This document shows positions 43,173 through 58,400 of a stretch of DNA of 64,000 bases, piece by piece. Numbering within the stretch: the first letter of the stretch is position 1; each line of letters begins with the position of its first letter. Below the pieces are notes generated by a model. The model made no database searches. It was given only the letters and a program-made list of their open reading frames with translations, and was not told where the DNA came from. The stretch spans positions 43,126-107,125 of the forward strand of contig CAJNOJ010000141.1 in assembly GCA_905250025.1 (NCBI GenBank), written 5' to 3'. The position numbers were made by a program, and so were the translations under genes. This stretch comes from Adineta ricciae. Its lineage: Eukaryota; Rotifera; Eurotatoria; Adinetida; Adinetidae.

Positions 43173-46100
43173 ATCTGATGAAGGTCTGCACTTCGAAGCA
43201 TCGTCAATTCGATCGAAATTATTAACCAACGATGTACAACAGTCATTAGAATTCAGCTCGCATCTGAAAAAATGGTTCTTCAAAACACATCAGCATCTTC
43301 ACTCCAACAAAATTATTCTCTCATTCGATAGAACTGAAGATTCACTGAATTTACTAAGTGTAACCAGTGCCGAATGTTACAAACGAATCATCGAATTCGC
43401 GCAAGGAACTTCATTTCTCGATGCACAACATCGTTTGACTGAATTACAGCAAGTCAATAACACAGTCAACCAATTATCCTCTCTATCACGAAAACTGCAA
43501 TCTATCTGCAAAATTTCTCATTCATTAAATCCACTGAAATGGTGCGCCCAAATTCAAGAGTCGATCAGTGTCCTTTTAATCACTGAAACATATATGAAAT
43601 GGGTTGCTTTTCCGTGCCAACCAATGGCAAAGAACGATTTGCATATCGTTTCCCAAACTCAAGAATCCATTCGACAACGAAATCAAACGAATGTTGATGA
43701 TGACCAACAGGAATCGAAATCGGCTTTGAAACTAATCAATGTTCATTTACAGAAAGTTCAATCCATTCCGATCATCTCATCTGCTGATCAACGTTTGGAC
43801 ATCATGTCGAAATTGTATCACTATCTGTCCGTGACGGAAGATGACAAGTACATTTTATTAGCGGCATCGAAGTTAGAATTGAATGTTGCGTGTAAACTAA
43901 CGATGAATTTCACGATCAAATCACAGTTTATCGAAAAGATGGATGAGCAGCAAACGTTATTAAATTCGTCGAATTTACTCGCGAGTTTGAACTGTTTGTA
44001 TTTCATGCATACAATTCTGCGTGAGATCTACGCAGAGATCAAGTCATGTCATGGACAAATCGATAAAATTCGTGACAAATACGATTCCGAAAGCAATAAA
44101 TTAAGTGGGAATGTCAGCGAGATTGATTTAGAAATCGAAAAGATTCGTGTGAAACGAGAGAAGTTATTCGAACCGCGATCTCCCAGTGATGAAACGATTA
44201 ACATCGACGAAGAACTAGAGAAACTTCGAAGTGAAGAACAAAAACTAGTCGACAAAAAAGAGCGTCATTCGCGTGCGCTGAAAGCAATCGAAGGCATCTA
44301 TGAAGATGTGTACAATTTATTCTTATCACTACGAGAAAGTTTGAAGAAGTTTCAAGCGAACGGGTGGCTCCAAACCATTCGGGAATACGGTCGACGTCGA
44401 CAGGAGAATCAGATAAGTGAATTGCTGGAGATCATCTCGCGAATCTATAGAGCAGAATACCAATTGAACCAAACCTATTCGTCGTCGAATAAAATCGATG
44501 ACGAGCAAAAACAGCTGAAATCGGAGGTTCTACGACAATCTGTTTTCAATCAAATGAACTTTCATGATATCAATACTCCGCATGGGCGCGCAAGTTTGAC
44601 GCTGATGCAACTGATCTATCCAAATTTATTCCAGCAAAATATGTTAATCTATGTGTTGAAGGAAGATACACTGAAAGCAATCATCGAAAGATGTTTAGAA
44701 ACGGAAACGACAATCGATATTCTCATCAATGTTCAGCTAACTAATATTTTACTTGTCGATAAACGGAAGTACAACCGATATACGACAGATGAAACTGGAA
44801 TGGCACGCTTAAACGAACAACTTCTTCTCCAGCATTTTGCCATCAATTATGGAAGCGAGAAAACGTCACTTGACGATGCTTTCATTCAATTTGCTGATCG
44901 ATTTGTCACTGAAGTCAAACAGCGGTCTTCAAGTACAGAAATCGATACACAACGACAAATCATTCAACTGGAAATCGATGATCCGACAATGTTTCAATTT
45001 ACTTTGTCATGTTTCATTCAGAAGATGATTGAACATCGACCAATGGAAGATTTTCTCATCGAACCCAGTCAGATCGAACGGTTAGATCAAGATATTCAAC
45101 GATGGATTCGAGAACAACAATTGGCAGGCACAATTCGTACTGAACAAGTCTACGACAATCAGGTGGAAAACGATATTCAGAAAGATATCTCATTTTTCTT
45201 GAATATCATCGAACAGACAGAATATATTGCTAAACAAACATTGACATCTACTGATATTAACTTTAGAGAACTTATTCAAACGGTAAACAAAGCGCGAACC
45301 ACTCTGACGCTGCCGATTCTGGAGAAGCTCGAGAAGAAATTAGACGATACGTTAGTCCTATGTGTGCCGAAAGAACCCATTGCGAAAGCACGAACATTGA
45401 CTATTGTCGAAGCAAAACAGTTTCGTTATCCCGTTTTAAATCTTCTCAAATCACATCTCGCCGATTCAGAAACGAAATTTCATGCTTGTATTTCGACATT
45501 CATCGATCGTATCCACATGATTCAGGCGAAATTTCTACAAACTCTTTTGATGCACCGATCGAACATGAACGAAATCGATCTATATAAAAAATCGCATCAA
45601 ATATCGAAGCTATTGATCTCAATTGTCGAATTCGTTATGAACAACATCGATGCGTACGGACTTACGACCTCAGTGGAACGTTTCTACGAAAGTATTCAAT
45701 CATTCGAGCGCGAGATTATCGAACACGTTGCGCATATACAATCCAAACCAAAAGAAGAATTGACTGTAGACGATAAGCAGAGTTTCCAATTGTTTACGAA
45801 AACTGAACTCGAAGACGCGATTCAACATGTTGCTGTCAATTCAACTGAAAACAACAACCCGACAACAACCATGGAACAGACCGAACCGAAAATAACTAAG
45901 AAGAATGCCGAAGAAACGATGCTCGAACGTCAAAATGAAGAATTAACAAAAGTTGAAAAAGAGCTCGAGCAACTACGACAATTGGCGAAACAAAATGGCC
46001 TCTCTAGAATTCAGTATGCAATCGTTATGCTACTCATGGAATTGAATGAAATCAAACGTAATAAAAACGTGTTGAACGAAGTTAGTTTATTGAAATGGAG

Positions 46101-49100
46101 AAACTATCCAAAACAATTGCAACGTCGAATTGCGAGTGAATCAATCGAACATAAGAAAACCGATATTTTCAATATTAAACGAGTGAAATACGAGAAGACA
46201 TTCGAAATCACTCCCGAAATGCTTGACAAATCGACTCATCATTCCAGTGGAAGCGAATATCGACTTTCCGAAGAAGATCGAAGAAATCTTTTGACTTTAG
46301 CGAACTCGTTAACCGATGGAACATGTTCAGAAAAGGATATCACATTGGAATTTCTCACTGAATACTTCCACCAACGAACATTCGAATCCATGTGGAAAAA
46401 TGTCGAAAAGATGATCTATGACTTCTGCTCTCCAACAGAACAAAATCGCTCGGCTCAATGGATTATCGACAACTTAAAACATCTCATGGCAATCTTTATC
46501 TTTCTCGACTCAGCTTCGCTAGCTGAAATTTGCAAAGATTTGTTGCAATTCTGCCAAGAACACGCACACGATCAAACTGAGCAATTTCATTTGCCAGCAT
46601 CGAAATTAGAACTTCTTCGTACGAAAACTTTGGAAAATGCCATTCAGCAGCGCGCGAGTCAATTACAAAAGCTCAATCCATGTGACAAATCGAAACTTCT
46701 GCTGATCTCATTTGAGGATCAAGATAGTCAAACATATGAATTAGTACATATCTATCCACGTTTGATTCGATTATATGAGCAACATAAAACGCTAACACGA
46801 ATTTTATATGACCAGTCAAATTATAATCAAGAAATAGGTTTACAACTGTCATACCTTCGACTATCCGATTGTATTGCTCTTCTTTTCCCTGAATTGCCAA
46901 TACTCTTCATGAGTTCACTACAATTAGATGACTTTGACTTCGAAAAAGTTCATCATCTAGAGACTTATCTCTCCAGTCAAGAATTTCGAATATCGATTAA
47001 AGATTTGTACGATAAACGTTTTGTTTTACAAGCCACGACAGGTGATTCAATATCTCTTCTTTCGAGCAACAACGAAACAGCCAGTCAGACACTAATCGAC
47101 GCGTTGAAAGCCGTTGTTCAAACAATGACAAACGTGGCAACTACCGAAGATCTACATAAACATTGGCTCTCTCAGTTATTTGAAAGCAATGAATATCATG
47201 CATTTTTCGCATTGGAAATGCAGTTATTCGTGAGTAATTTCTTCGATGAAATGAAAGATAATCTATCGGAACTCAAAAATAAGTTCAACGATACAGGAAC
47301 TATTATCAAAGCAACGAACTACTTGAAATTTTCCGACTCGATTGTCACTGAATGTGGACAAGAACTTCAACGATGCCGTTCGCGAAAAGTAACCGCTGAA
47401 AAAGAATTGAATGAATTACCATCGCACAGTGCTAGACGAGATGATTTACAAAGATCTGTTGAGAAGGCCAATCGAGAATATAACAACATCGAAAAAGAGT
47501 ATCAAATGAAATTGAATAAAGTTGCGAACGAACAGATACGTCGATTGTTACAAGTCAATCGTCAGTTACAAGTCAAAGGAAGTGCTTTGTCATTGGAAAT
47601 CATCGACAAGATCCAAGACAAACAGCGTGAAGGAGCTGAAAGCCAAGACAAGCAACAGGTTTACACATCCAGCGAATTCTATGCGTATTTATTCCAAGCG
47701 AAAGCCACTCTACTCAAACTTGACAAGGCACAATTCGAGAAAGTCAGAACTCGCGTTCAGCAAATTCTCAAACAACTTCAACAAGAACTCACACAATGCT
47801 ACGACGATTATGAAAAGGCTCTGCAATGGCTTCAGTCCGATGATAAACTACACAAAATCTTTCACAATTATCTGCTCGCTTACAAATTAATCCACATTCA
47901 ACTATTTAATTCCGTACGAAATTGGCTACACGATATGAACAATCAACGAAATTTGTATTTGCAACAAATGGAAGATGTGATCAATCGAACAAACACAGCG
48001 ATTATCGAATCAACTGAGATAATCGAGCAGATTATCAAAGCACCACACATCACGGCGATTGCAACAAGTTTGGAGACAGTTCACGGAAGAGTCAAACGTC
48101 TCAGTCAAATCGCCTTTCAGATTAATGAAGATGCAAATACCACCCGTGTTGTCTATTCTTCGAAAGTACTTTCGACTTTACTACAATATTGCGCAGGTTT
48201 ATACGCTCGTATCGCAATTTTCCTCGTTCAGCTGTTCAAAACTCAACAAACAAATCCATTAATTTTCGGTCAATTGAAAACCATGCCGATGCAAATCAAT
48301 GATCAGTCATATGAATGGGAGGATCACATGAGACGATTGATCAGTCTCAGCGGATATCGTGAGCATTCGGATTTACCTGGCACAACCTTACCGGTCGATG
48401 AATATTCGTTAAAAGAATTTCATAAATCTCTCTCCTATGATTTTCGAATGTTGCAACATAGTTTCATCCTTCGATATAGCCATACATTCGGCGAAATCTG
48501 TTACAATCCAGCAGCACTGATCGATCATATCGAACGAAAAATGAAAGATCTTTTACAAATTGGCGATTGGAATGAAGGTGGAAAGGCGACGGACGCACCA
48601 GCAAAAACATATCCTTTAGTGCAGGTCAGTTATAACCTTAATGTACTTGCTAATAATACTCAATGTTTGATATCAAAACTCCTGGAAAATCCGTCGGATA
48701 TGATGGAAAGTGACACGATCAAAAATTTACGACCATTTTTGGAGAATCTCAAACGTGCCATATGTTTATCGTGTTCATCGTCGTTAGACACAATGCATAC
48801 GGAGTTCTTAGATTATATTCATAAAGATCATCTGGATCTTTTGTTAGAACAAGGCCTTCTATTCATGAAGTGTTTATTCGACGAACGAAAGAAATTGATC
48901 GAACCGCTGAGTCACATTCGATCAGTTTTAGAAAATTTCGTCGACCAATTTATTGTGTTTTTCATTCAGTTAATTCAACAACAGCAACAAAAACAAGTCG
49001 ATATCTTGGAAAAAGATTACAACAAAACCATTAATATGCGTGTGAGTTTCGAAGATATTCACTTATTAGAAACATTGTCCAAAGCGAATTTGATTCGTCA

Positions 49101-52100
49101 TTTTCGACATATGGAAGGCATTGACGTAGAAATCGATTGGTACAGTCAACTGGTACAATTTCTTCTTCAAGGTTGGCTACAAGCTTCGAAAATTCTTCGC
49201 GCATTTGCAGCTCCGTCCAGTGGAGAACATGATTCTACATCGAAGCGTTTACGCTATTCATTTGTCTTCAAATTATTAAATGACGAAGGGCAACAAATTT
49301 TCATATTTATCAGACAAACTATCGGACAACTAAAAGAAAAATATCCGAGAAGAGAAATGCTTAACGATGAACCTGTTGTTGTTTATTTGATTCGACTGAC
49401 GAAATTACTTCGATATGAATTATTGCGAATGTCGACGGTTAATTTGAAAGACTTGAAAATTGAGTTGAACAAAACAGTTCGAAACACTCTACGCCCGAGT
49501 GCATCGCAAATCCAATCGATCAGTGATGATTGGAGAAAAGAAATTAATCTTCTATTATTGCAACGGAAAAAAACCAACGAATCTCTGTTAGAAAAAATAA
49601 AAGATCGATACAGAATTCATGTTCAAACGATTGAAGAAGAAAATGCAAGGAGAAAACAGGAACATGGTTTGGCATGTCGACAAGTGAAAGAAAGAATTCA
49701 ACGTACAAAGCAACTTTCATGTGAGATTTTCAACGATATCAAACTCATCGGACAACTTTTACACGAATCGAAATTTGCATCGAGTAAATTCGAGATTGAC
49801 AATGTCGACACTCTACTTGGTGAGACAGTACAACTTGTAAGACGGTTGCTGAAAATTCAAGAAACCATTCCAAAAGAATGCCGACTGGACGATGACAAAG
49901 AAGGCAAAGAGTTAATGAATATGATTAGCATAGAGTCAATTCGAATTGAAGTGAAAGAAGTATGTTATGGGGATATTAAGCCTGAACATCATAGAGGAAT
50001 ATTAGTTTATAATTGGGACAGTCAAATTCGACTTGTTTCAGAGGGAGAGAATAAAAAGGAAATTGAAGGTAAAGTGAAATCATTGAATCACACACATTTG
50101 TCGAAAACGGTATACAATCTATTCTCCGAAATAATACCTACTTTATTCGATGGTAGTTCAACGGAAGCACACCAATCTTGGTATTTAGAACTCCAAGCTG
50201 GTGAAGAAAGTAAAAATAAATGGACGAAGATGACTCGTAAGCGTTTGAATGTTCTCGATTCACCCTTCTATGATAAAAAAACCGAATCTTACAAATTCGG
50301 GTACCGTGACACTGGAACCATTTCAGTACAATTTACGCCGAATATCAATATTGGTATGTTTCAGGCATCCGCCGAAGATATGTGCAAAATGATAATTGAA
50401 CCTGATACAACAATCGAAGGAACAACAGTGATTATAAGTGGAGATCGTTCCCTTGCTTTAAGGCTAGAATACCAAGACCTTACTCGATTTGATAGAAGAA
50501 GAAAACTGGAAAAATGGTTAACGGAGCTTCGACTTAAATGTGCGGATATCGAAAGTAATAAGTCGTATGACTTTGAGATGCCACGAGAGCCTGTTGCCAA
50601 AGAGATACCTCCTCCCGAAGCGACAAATGACCTACCAGAGATTGGAATGAGAGCCGATACCCAAAAACTGAACGTATCAACACCACCCACGCATCATTAT
50701 CTCATGACTCAACTCCCGCCGAAACACGAACAATTAGATAAAATAATCACTCACACAATAGACACCTTGAATAAGAGTATCAGCGATGATGAACTGAATA
50801 AGATTCAAGATGGTATTGTCCGACGATTTGATTCCGCTGATGATTTGAAACAAGGAATTAAAATGTTCAAAGAAACGTTCCGTTTCGACAAATTATTATC
50901 CACTCTTTTGCATCTCCATAAAATATCAATAGAAACACAAAAATCTCTTCGATCCGGCAAAGAATACGAAGAAAGATTGAAGAGCATTTGCGATGACCTG
51001 ATACGACACAATTTTCTCATCCGTTTATCTGAAAATGAAGGTACAATATCACGAGAATCAATAGAAAAGCTCCACACGTCTGAAATGAAAACATTACTTC
51101 AAGAAGCAAGCTCGTTAGCAAAAAAAGAACTGACCTTCGGTATACTTGTCTATCGTTACTTGATTTCAACAGAATTGAATCTTATTCAACTGATCGTTTA
51201 TTCACTTGAAACAAAAGAAAATGCCGAACAAGCTCTACAAGAAATCGAAATAATCAAACAATACTGTCTCGACAAAACCCAACAGATATTCATTGGCGAT
51301 AAGCAGATTGATTCATGTCGACGAATTCTTCAAGATACGATCAATCAAATTCACGAACGAAAGAAACAGATTCGCACGACAGTCCATCAACCTACACGTC
51401 TAGCCAATTTGAATGAAATAAGCAAAGCCATCAATGTCAAATCGCTTTTGAAATCAACTGGATCACCATCCATGAATAAGATCACAATTGATAAACAAGA
51501 CGGTGAATACTTTCCTTCACAAACATCGATAATCATCCAATTCGAACAAATTATTCAAAACTGGTCTTATGCACAATTGAAAACTAAAGCGCTCGAACTT
51601 GTCAATAATACCGACGATGAGCTCGATTTCGAAATCCTACCTGTTACACAAGAACGTTCGTTGTCCATCTTCACTGTTCAACATCCGTCGTCAACGATCG
51701 AACCTCATGATTCGAACATTCTGAAGATAATCCCGAAAAGCGAAGTAGGTGAAGGGAAATATCGAGAAGAATGGAAAGCACAACTGGCGAACAAACGATT
51801 GTCGATTGTGGTCAAGCTTTGTTGCGAGATCAAACAGTTCTTTATCGGAATCGATTTACCATTGATGAAAACAAAAGGCGCAGATGACCAAATCAATACG
51901 TATGAAATCAATTTTGGTACTGTTCTCGCGTGTTCTCGTTCACGGCGATCTCGTTCGTTCACCATCGAAAATCCCATGTCTCTCGATCTCCGAGTTAAAT
52001 TACGCCGAGAAGAAGGCGCAACTGGCAAATTCGAGATCGACAAAGCGGACTTCCATCTATTTGCTTATGAATCCAAAGAGATGACTATCGACTGGCATAT

Positions 52101-55100
52101 TGTCGACATGATACAAGATTCAAAATGTGTCTATGAAATCTACTTCAGTAAAGATCTCAAATATCGAATCATCTGTTTAGGAAAAATACGAAAGATCTGC
52201 TACGACATTATGTATAAATCGATACATTTATCAGAGAAACAATATCGCAGTGAACTACCGGCATGTCTGCCTGATACAATTCATTACGAAGAATTGACAG
52301 TACACAACACAGGAGAAGTCAAAATGACAATAGAATCGAAGGCGGAAAACAAATCCACAGACGCAGTGACGATCAGTTTATCACATAATCAAGTTGTTTT
52401 AGAGCCAAATGCATTGGTGGTGTTAAAAATCGAACTGAAAGCGAGTAAATCACATGAAAGTCTTGAAAATGTTATTAATTTGAACTTTCCTGACGCAAAT
52501 CAACGATCAGCATTTAAATTCATTCTGAAAACCTCAGCTGGCTGGCCTGAATTAGATCAAGATCTTCTCAAGCCCTTGAAAACGTTGAAGGTCGAAGAAA
52601 ATGCAAATGAAGAGACCGGTCAAATTGTTTTGTTCAACAAAGGTTTAGTTGAAATGCTAATTGATGAGTTTCGTTCCACTTCACCACATGTATCCATCGA
52701 GAATTCAAATACCTATCTACATTCGATATTACCTCGTCAGAGAATTGAATATAAATTCATTTACAAAGTTCAGAAGAAATTTCCTTCATTCGATTGCGAA
52801 TTTGTTCTTCACACCAATTGTAAAGAACCCATGCAACGTATTCCATTTAAGTGCAAACGTTTAGCACCAATCATCACTATCGATCAGAATGTTTTGCATT
52901 GTGGCACAACATATCCTTCTAACAAGCATATCTTCGAAATAGCAATGAAGAACGATGGACACGCACGTGGACAACTAGAATGCGAACCATATGAGAACGA
53001 TGACGTCATTTCCTTCAGAATCACCAATGATACTAAAAGTGTTCCGATAGCTGCATTGGATTCACGAAAGATCAAATGTATTGTCGAGATTAAAAAGTCT
53101 GCGCCATTGGGAGATTTCAAGATTGACCTACCATTAACAATTCGATCAGGAACAGGTTTATCAAAGAAATACAAGTTGGTAGTAACTGGACGAACTAAAC
53201 CAAAAGACGAATCGAAAGGACCGAGTTCACTTATTGATCTCCCATCATCATCGCAGCAGATAGCACAGTCAACGACTGGAAAACGATTGATGAATTTACT
53301 TGAAGATGAAACCTATGCATATCGGCGACGTGCAGCAACTGCTATTGCTCCAATCATTACTCAACTCGATGAATTAATACATCATGAACCTAAACCTTCG
53401 GATATTCCCGATAATTTGACATGTGATGAAATTCTCTCTGAACTCGAATCCGATGAACGTGAAATATCTTCGTACACAGAAAAAGTTCAAGAGAGTGTCA
53501 AGAAAACCTTCGATCTGTTTTCTGGAAAGCACTGGAGTAGTCTATACAAAAGCATCGACGGTATTTTGAACGAACAATTGGCGCCGGCGATCATCGGTTC
53601 ACCCTATAAGAGCGAATCAGAGAATCTTCTATTACCTCTTGAATGTGCAAAGAAATTATCTGTTCTCTTCGAAGAACAATCACGAACAAGCGACAAGCAG
53701 ATCCTAGGACGTCTATTGGAATATGAACATCATTCTTTCGAGAGAAATGCCGATGATTTGACAGCTAGAAAACGTTTACTCGATTACACAACGGAATTGA
53801 TTTCAAATCAAAATACACAACTGACAGGCAAAGAGAAACAACAGATGAAAATGTTTACAGATAAAGTTGCGAATGTCGTGCAGTGTATCGAGGAAAAAGG
53901 CCATCCGGAACAAGCATTCAGTAACTTGATATCCGAAATGAAAACAGAAACTAATGGAAACTCTGTGAGTTTTCTCGATCAAATCTTACAATTAGCAGTG
54001 AATGAAACACCATTAGATGAGAAGACGGTTTTACAAAAACTATACGAATCCGATGTACCACTAGTCGACACGGAATTAGTTACACAAGCCATTTCCGCTT
54101 CGGAAAATGAACTTTCAGCTAGATCAGCACTCGACTTCCTGCAAACACATTTGGATGATTCAGAGGAGGCAATGAATGCAATTGAATTAATGAAGCTAAG
54201 TGAAAAATTATCACATGAAGATTATCAACCATCCGTGAGAGATATCGCAACACTACCCTATGTCATGGCTTCATTGTCATCAGATTTAGAAGCGAATGAA
54301 AAAGAAAATATTCGTGGTTTCCAACGTCTAATCTCAAACTTAACTAATGGTATTAAAAAATTAGCCGATTCGAGTTGTGACTGGTCGAAGTTCATCGAAG
54401 ATCTATGTGCGACATTGAGTCTACATATTGATAAAACAATCGTCAATTCATTGAGAACTGTTTTGACTATAGTCCTATTAGTAGATCGAACATCTATCTG
54501 CAGCAAGGAAACGTATATTGCTATCGTTTCAGCAATGTTAAATTTTGGCAATGATCGTTGCCGAAGTTTATCATCCGATTTGGAAAAACTAACTGTACAA
54601 AGAGATCCATTTGATCTCTTTGAAACAATCTTATCAGTTACTTACAATTGCCGTCGATTGAAAGCAACACAAGTTACATGGATCAAAGTGATTCGTGATA
54701 CAATGACAACATTTCGATCGCCATCTCATTCACCAAAATCGCTCGTCAGTCTCGTTAGAACATTGGAAGATTCGTTGCTAGAACAATTAGGAGTATCTGA
54801 GCATAAGAAATTGCATGATACTCTCGCAGCGATCATATCCGATATGGAAAAAAGCCACACTCTTGGAGTAATGCAAAGTGTTTCTGATCTATGTGACTTG
54901 ATGCATCCGGAAAATACCGAACAAAAAGCAAACAGTGTATTCATACAAATCATCTCGAATATCGATACAGTGGCCATGACGCAAATGGAAGTGTTAGAAC
55001 TAGGTATTCAGTTAACGAGCCGGTTAAATGATGGTGGCAACGGACGCAAGACTCTCGATCATTTGAATACATTACTCGAGTCTTATCAAAATTTAATGCC

Positions 55101-55472
55101 CGTGATGAACGGTGAATTAACTCGATCCAACGTGTCACAGTTAGTTGAACAAACGATTCAGTGCATTCCTGATGAAACTACCAAAGAACTTTTGAGACCA
55201 ATTTCAACTGTCTTGCATAGATTGAGTACCAGTGAACGTGTCACTATGGAGACTGTTGTTAATCTTCTAGATATCATTCCAGATCAACATTTATCCGAAC
55301 ATGTCAAATGTATTTTCTCAACGGCACCGGAAATACTCAATGGTGACATCAAGCAGTCGGTGATGGAATTAGCACAACAACTAATTAGTAGCGAACTGGC
55401 AGATGTTAGTGAAATAAGTCTGAAAACAATCATGGATCAAGGCGTTTCTGCACCAACGAAAGCATTAAAATC
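43173..55472 (+). CDS. Giant gene, residues about 3554-7655 (block H: linker, beta-sandwiches, start of helical solenoid)
   Basis: 12.3 kb of exon 3 with no stop. 43173-53597 is the second copy of 32741-43171, and 53598-55472 extends beyond block G. Most of the overlap differs by a few percent, with in-frame single-codon insertions (EIDDPT for EIDPT; GTIIKA for GTVKA). Three stretches differ much more (49555-49700, 49970-50690, 52660-53190). The new part is a helical, HEAT-like array beginning after the SPYKSESENLLLP segment. The ATG at 43435 is an internal methionine in this copy (Leu in block G), so it is not a start. H and F overlap by 131 bp with one mismatch and may be the same haplotype. 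Confidence 0.82.
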
Positions 55473-55473
55473 N
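55473..55473. other. Single-N contig junction H/I
   Basis: The right side (55474) equals 53763, a step back of 1.7 kb. Confidence 0.85.
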
Positions 55474-58400
55474 AGCTAGAAAACGTTTACTCGATTACAC
55501 AACGGAATTGATTTCAAATCAAAATACACAACTGACAGGCAAAGAGAAACAACAGATGAAAATGTTTACAGATAAAGTTGCGAATGTCGTGCAGCGTATC
55601 GAGGAAAAAGGCCGTCCGGAACAAGCACTCAGTAACCTGATATCCGAAATGAAAACAGAAACTAATGGAAACTCTGTGAGTTTTCTTGATCAAATCTTAC
55701 AATTAGCAGCGAATGAAACACCATTAGATGAGAAGACGGTTTTACAAAAACTATACGAATCCGATGTACCATTAGTCGACACGGAATTAGTTACACAAGC
55801 CATTTCCGCTTCGGAAAATGAACTTTCAGCTAGTTCAGCACTGGACTTCCTGCAAACACATTTGGATGATTCAGAGGAGACAATGAATGCAATTGAATTA
55901 ATGAAGCTAAGTGAAAAATTGTCACATGAAGATTATCAACCATCCGTGAGAGATATCGCAACACTACCCTATGTCATGGCTTTATTGTCATCAGATTTAG
56001 AAGCGAATGAAAAAGAAAATATTCGTGGTTTCCAACGTCTGATCTCAAACTTAACTAATGGTATTAAAAAATTAGCCGATTCGAGCTGTGACTGGTCGAA
56101 GTTCATCGAAGATCTATGTGCGACATTGAGTCTACACATTGATAAAACAGTTGTCAATTCATTAAGAACTGTTTTGACTATTGTCCTATTAGTAGATCGG
56201 ACATCTATCTGCATCAATGAAACGTATATTACTATCGTTTCAGCAATGTTAAATTTTGGTAATGATCGTTGCCGAAGTTTATCATCCGATTTGGAAAAAC
56301 TAACTGTACAAAGAGATCCATTTGATCTGTTTGAAACAATCTTATCAGTTACTTACAATTGCCGTCGGTTGAAAGCAACACAGGTTACATGGATCAAAGT
56401 GATTCGTGATACAATGACAACATTTCGATCGCCATCTCATTCACCAAAATCGCTCGGCAGTCTCGTTACAATATTGGAAGATTCATTGCTAGAACAATTA
56501 GGAGTATCTGAGCATAAGAAATTGCATGATACTCTCGCAGCGATCATATCCGATATGGAAAAAAGCCACATCCTTGGAGTAATGCAAAGTGTTTCTGATC
56601 TATGTGACTTGATGCATCCGGAAAATACCGAACAAAAAGCAAACAGTGTATTCATACAAATCATTTCGAATATCGATACAGTGGCCATGACGCAAATGGA
56701 AGTGTTAGAACTAGGTATTCAGTTAACGACCCGGTTAAATGATGGTGGCAACGGACGGAAGACTCTCGATCATTTGAATACATTACTCGAGTCTTATCAA
56801 AATTTAATGCCCGTGATGAACGGTGAATTAACTCGATCCAATGTGTCAGAATTAGTTGAACAAACGATTCAGTGTATTCCTGACGAAACTATCAAGGAAC
56901 TGTTGAGACCAATTTCAACTGTCTTGCACAGATTGAGTACCAGTGAACATATCACTATGGGAACTGTTGTTAATCTTCTAGATATCATTCCAGATCAACA
57001 TTTATCCGAACATGTCAAATGTATTTTCTCAACGGCACCGGAAATACTCAATGGTGACATCAAGCAGTCGGTGATGGAATTAGCACAACAACTAATTAGT
57101 AGCGAACTGGCAGATGTTAGTGAAATAAGTCTGAAAACAATCATGGATCAAGGCGTTTCTGCACCAACGAAAGCATTAAAATCAATCTCTGCTCGGCTTC
57201 CTGACGGTCTTCGACTTGGATTCAATTTCGGCATCGAACAATTGTCTTCGACAAAACTCTCGCAAGAACAAATTGTTAAGGAAGTGTCTAAGCTATACAA
57301 TCAAGACACAGCAAATGCTTTACAAACTTCATTTAATGTGTTGACTGCTTTGAAAACCGACAAATTGCAAGCATTGAGAAGTCTTGTAGAATTGGTACCA
57401 GACGAACGTGCAAAAGCAATCTTCGATGCTCTCGAGCATATCAGCAAACGTGAGTCATGTGATATGCAAGATGTGATTAAGACAACATTAGAACTGGCAT
57501 CGATAATGGCACCGAAGAAAATGTCGGAAACATTCGAAACGATCGGCAATGTTTATGTGAAAATAGTCAGTCATCAAGAAATTGATGCAATTAAAGATGC
57601 ACTTCGACTTCTGCCATTTGTTCCGGAACAAGCTCATCATGTTATAGATTCGTTAACTAATCTATCGAAACAAGAGATAACAGCAGAAAATGTACTCAGT
57701 TGTGCATTTGATACAACACTTAACATCGTTGATCCGAAAACTGCAAAAGCATTACGCACTGTACGAATTGTGATCGATCAAGTACAAAACCATGATGTAC
57801 AAGGGGCAGTGCATTCGATTGCTAGTGAATTCTTTCCTGAATATGCTACGAGGATCAATACTGCGATGGAAATCACAAGTTCAATTACTGATACATTGTC
57901 GCGAACAAATGATCCTTTGCAAGCATTGGACAGTCTGATGAATAATGAGAAATTAAAGTCATATCTACCATCGGAAATTCAAAACGTTTATGATATAGCA
58001 CAAGAACTACGAAGTATTATTGATAGCAAAGATATAGCGAAAGAAGAACTAACTAAACGTGCATTGCAACTAGGCGCTTCATTTTTACCACCGGAACACG
58101 CCAAGAAAGTCAACGACGTCGTTAAATTGATCGATGCAGTTCGTTCTGATGACCCACAGAAAATACTAGATCAATCATTGAACGTTGCTGCAAGTTATCT
58201 TCCACCCGAAATCAACAATCATATTCAACCAGTGATACCAATAATACGTAAAAAGCTCAACAATCAAAAGATCAGCTATGAAGACGTAATGGATGTAGCC
58301 GGTTCATACATTGGTGGACGAGGACAACAAATAATTAACGCTGCTAAACCTTTCGTATCAGCATTAATAAATGGAAAGCGCTTGTCAGGTGATCAATATC

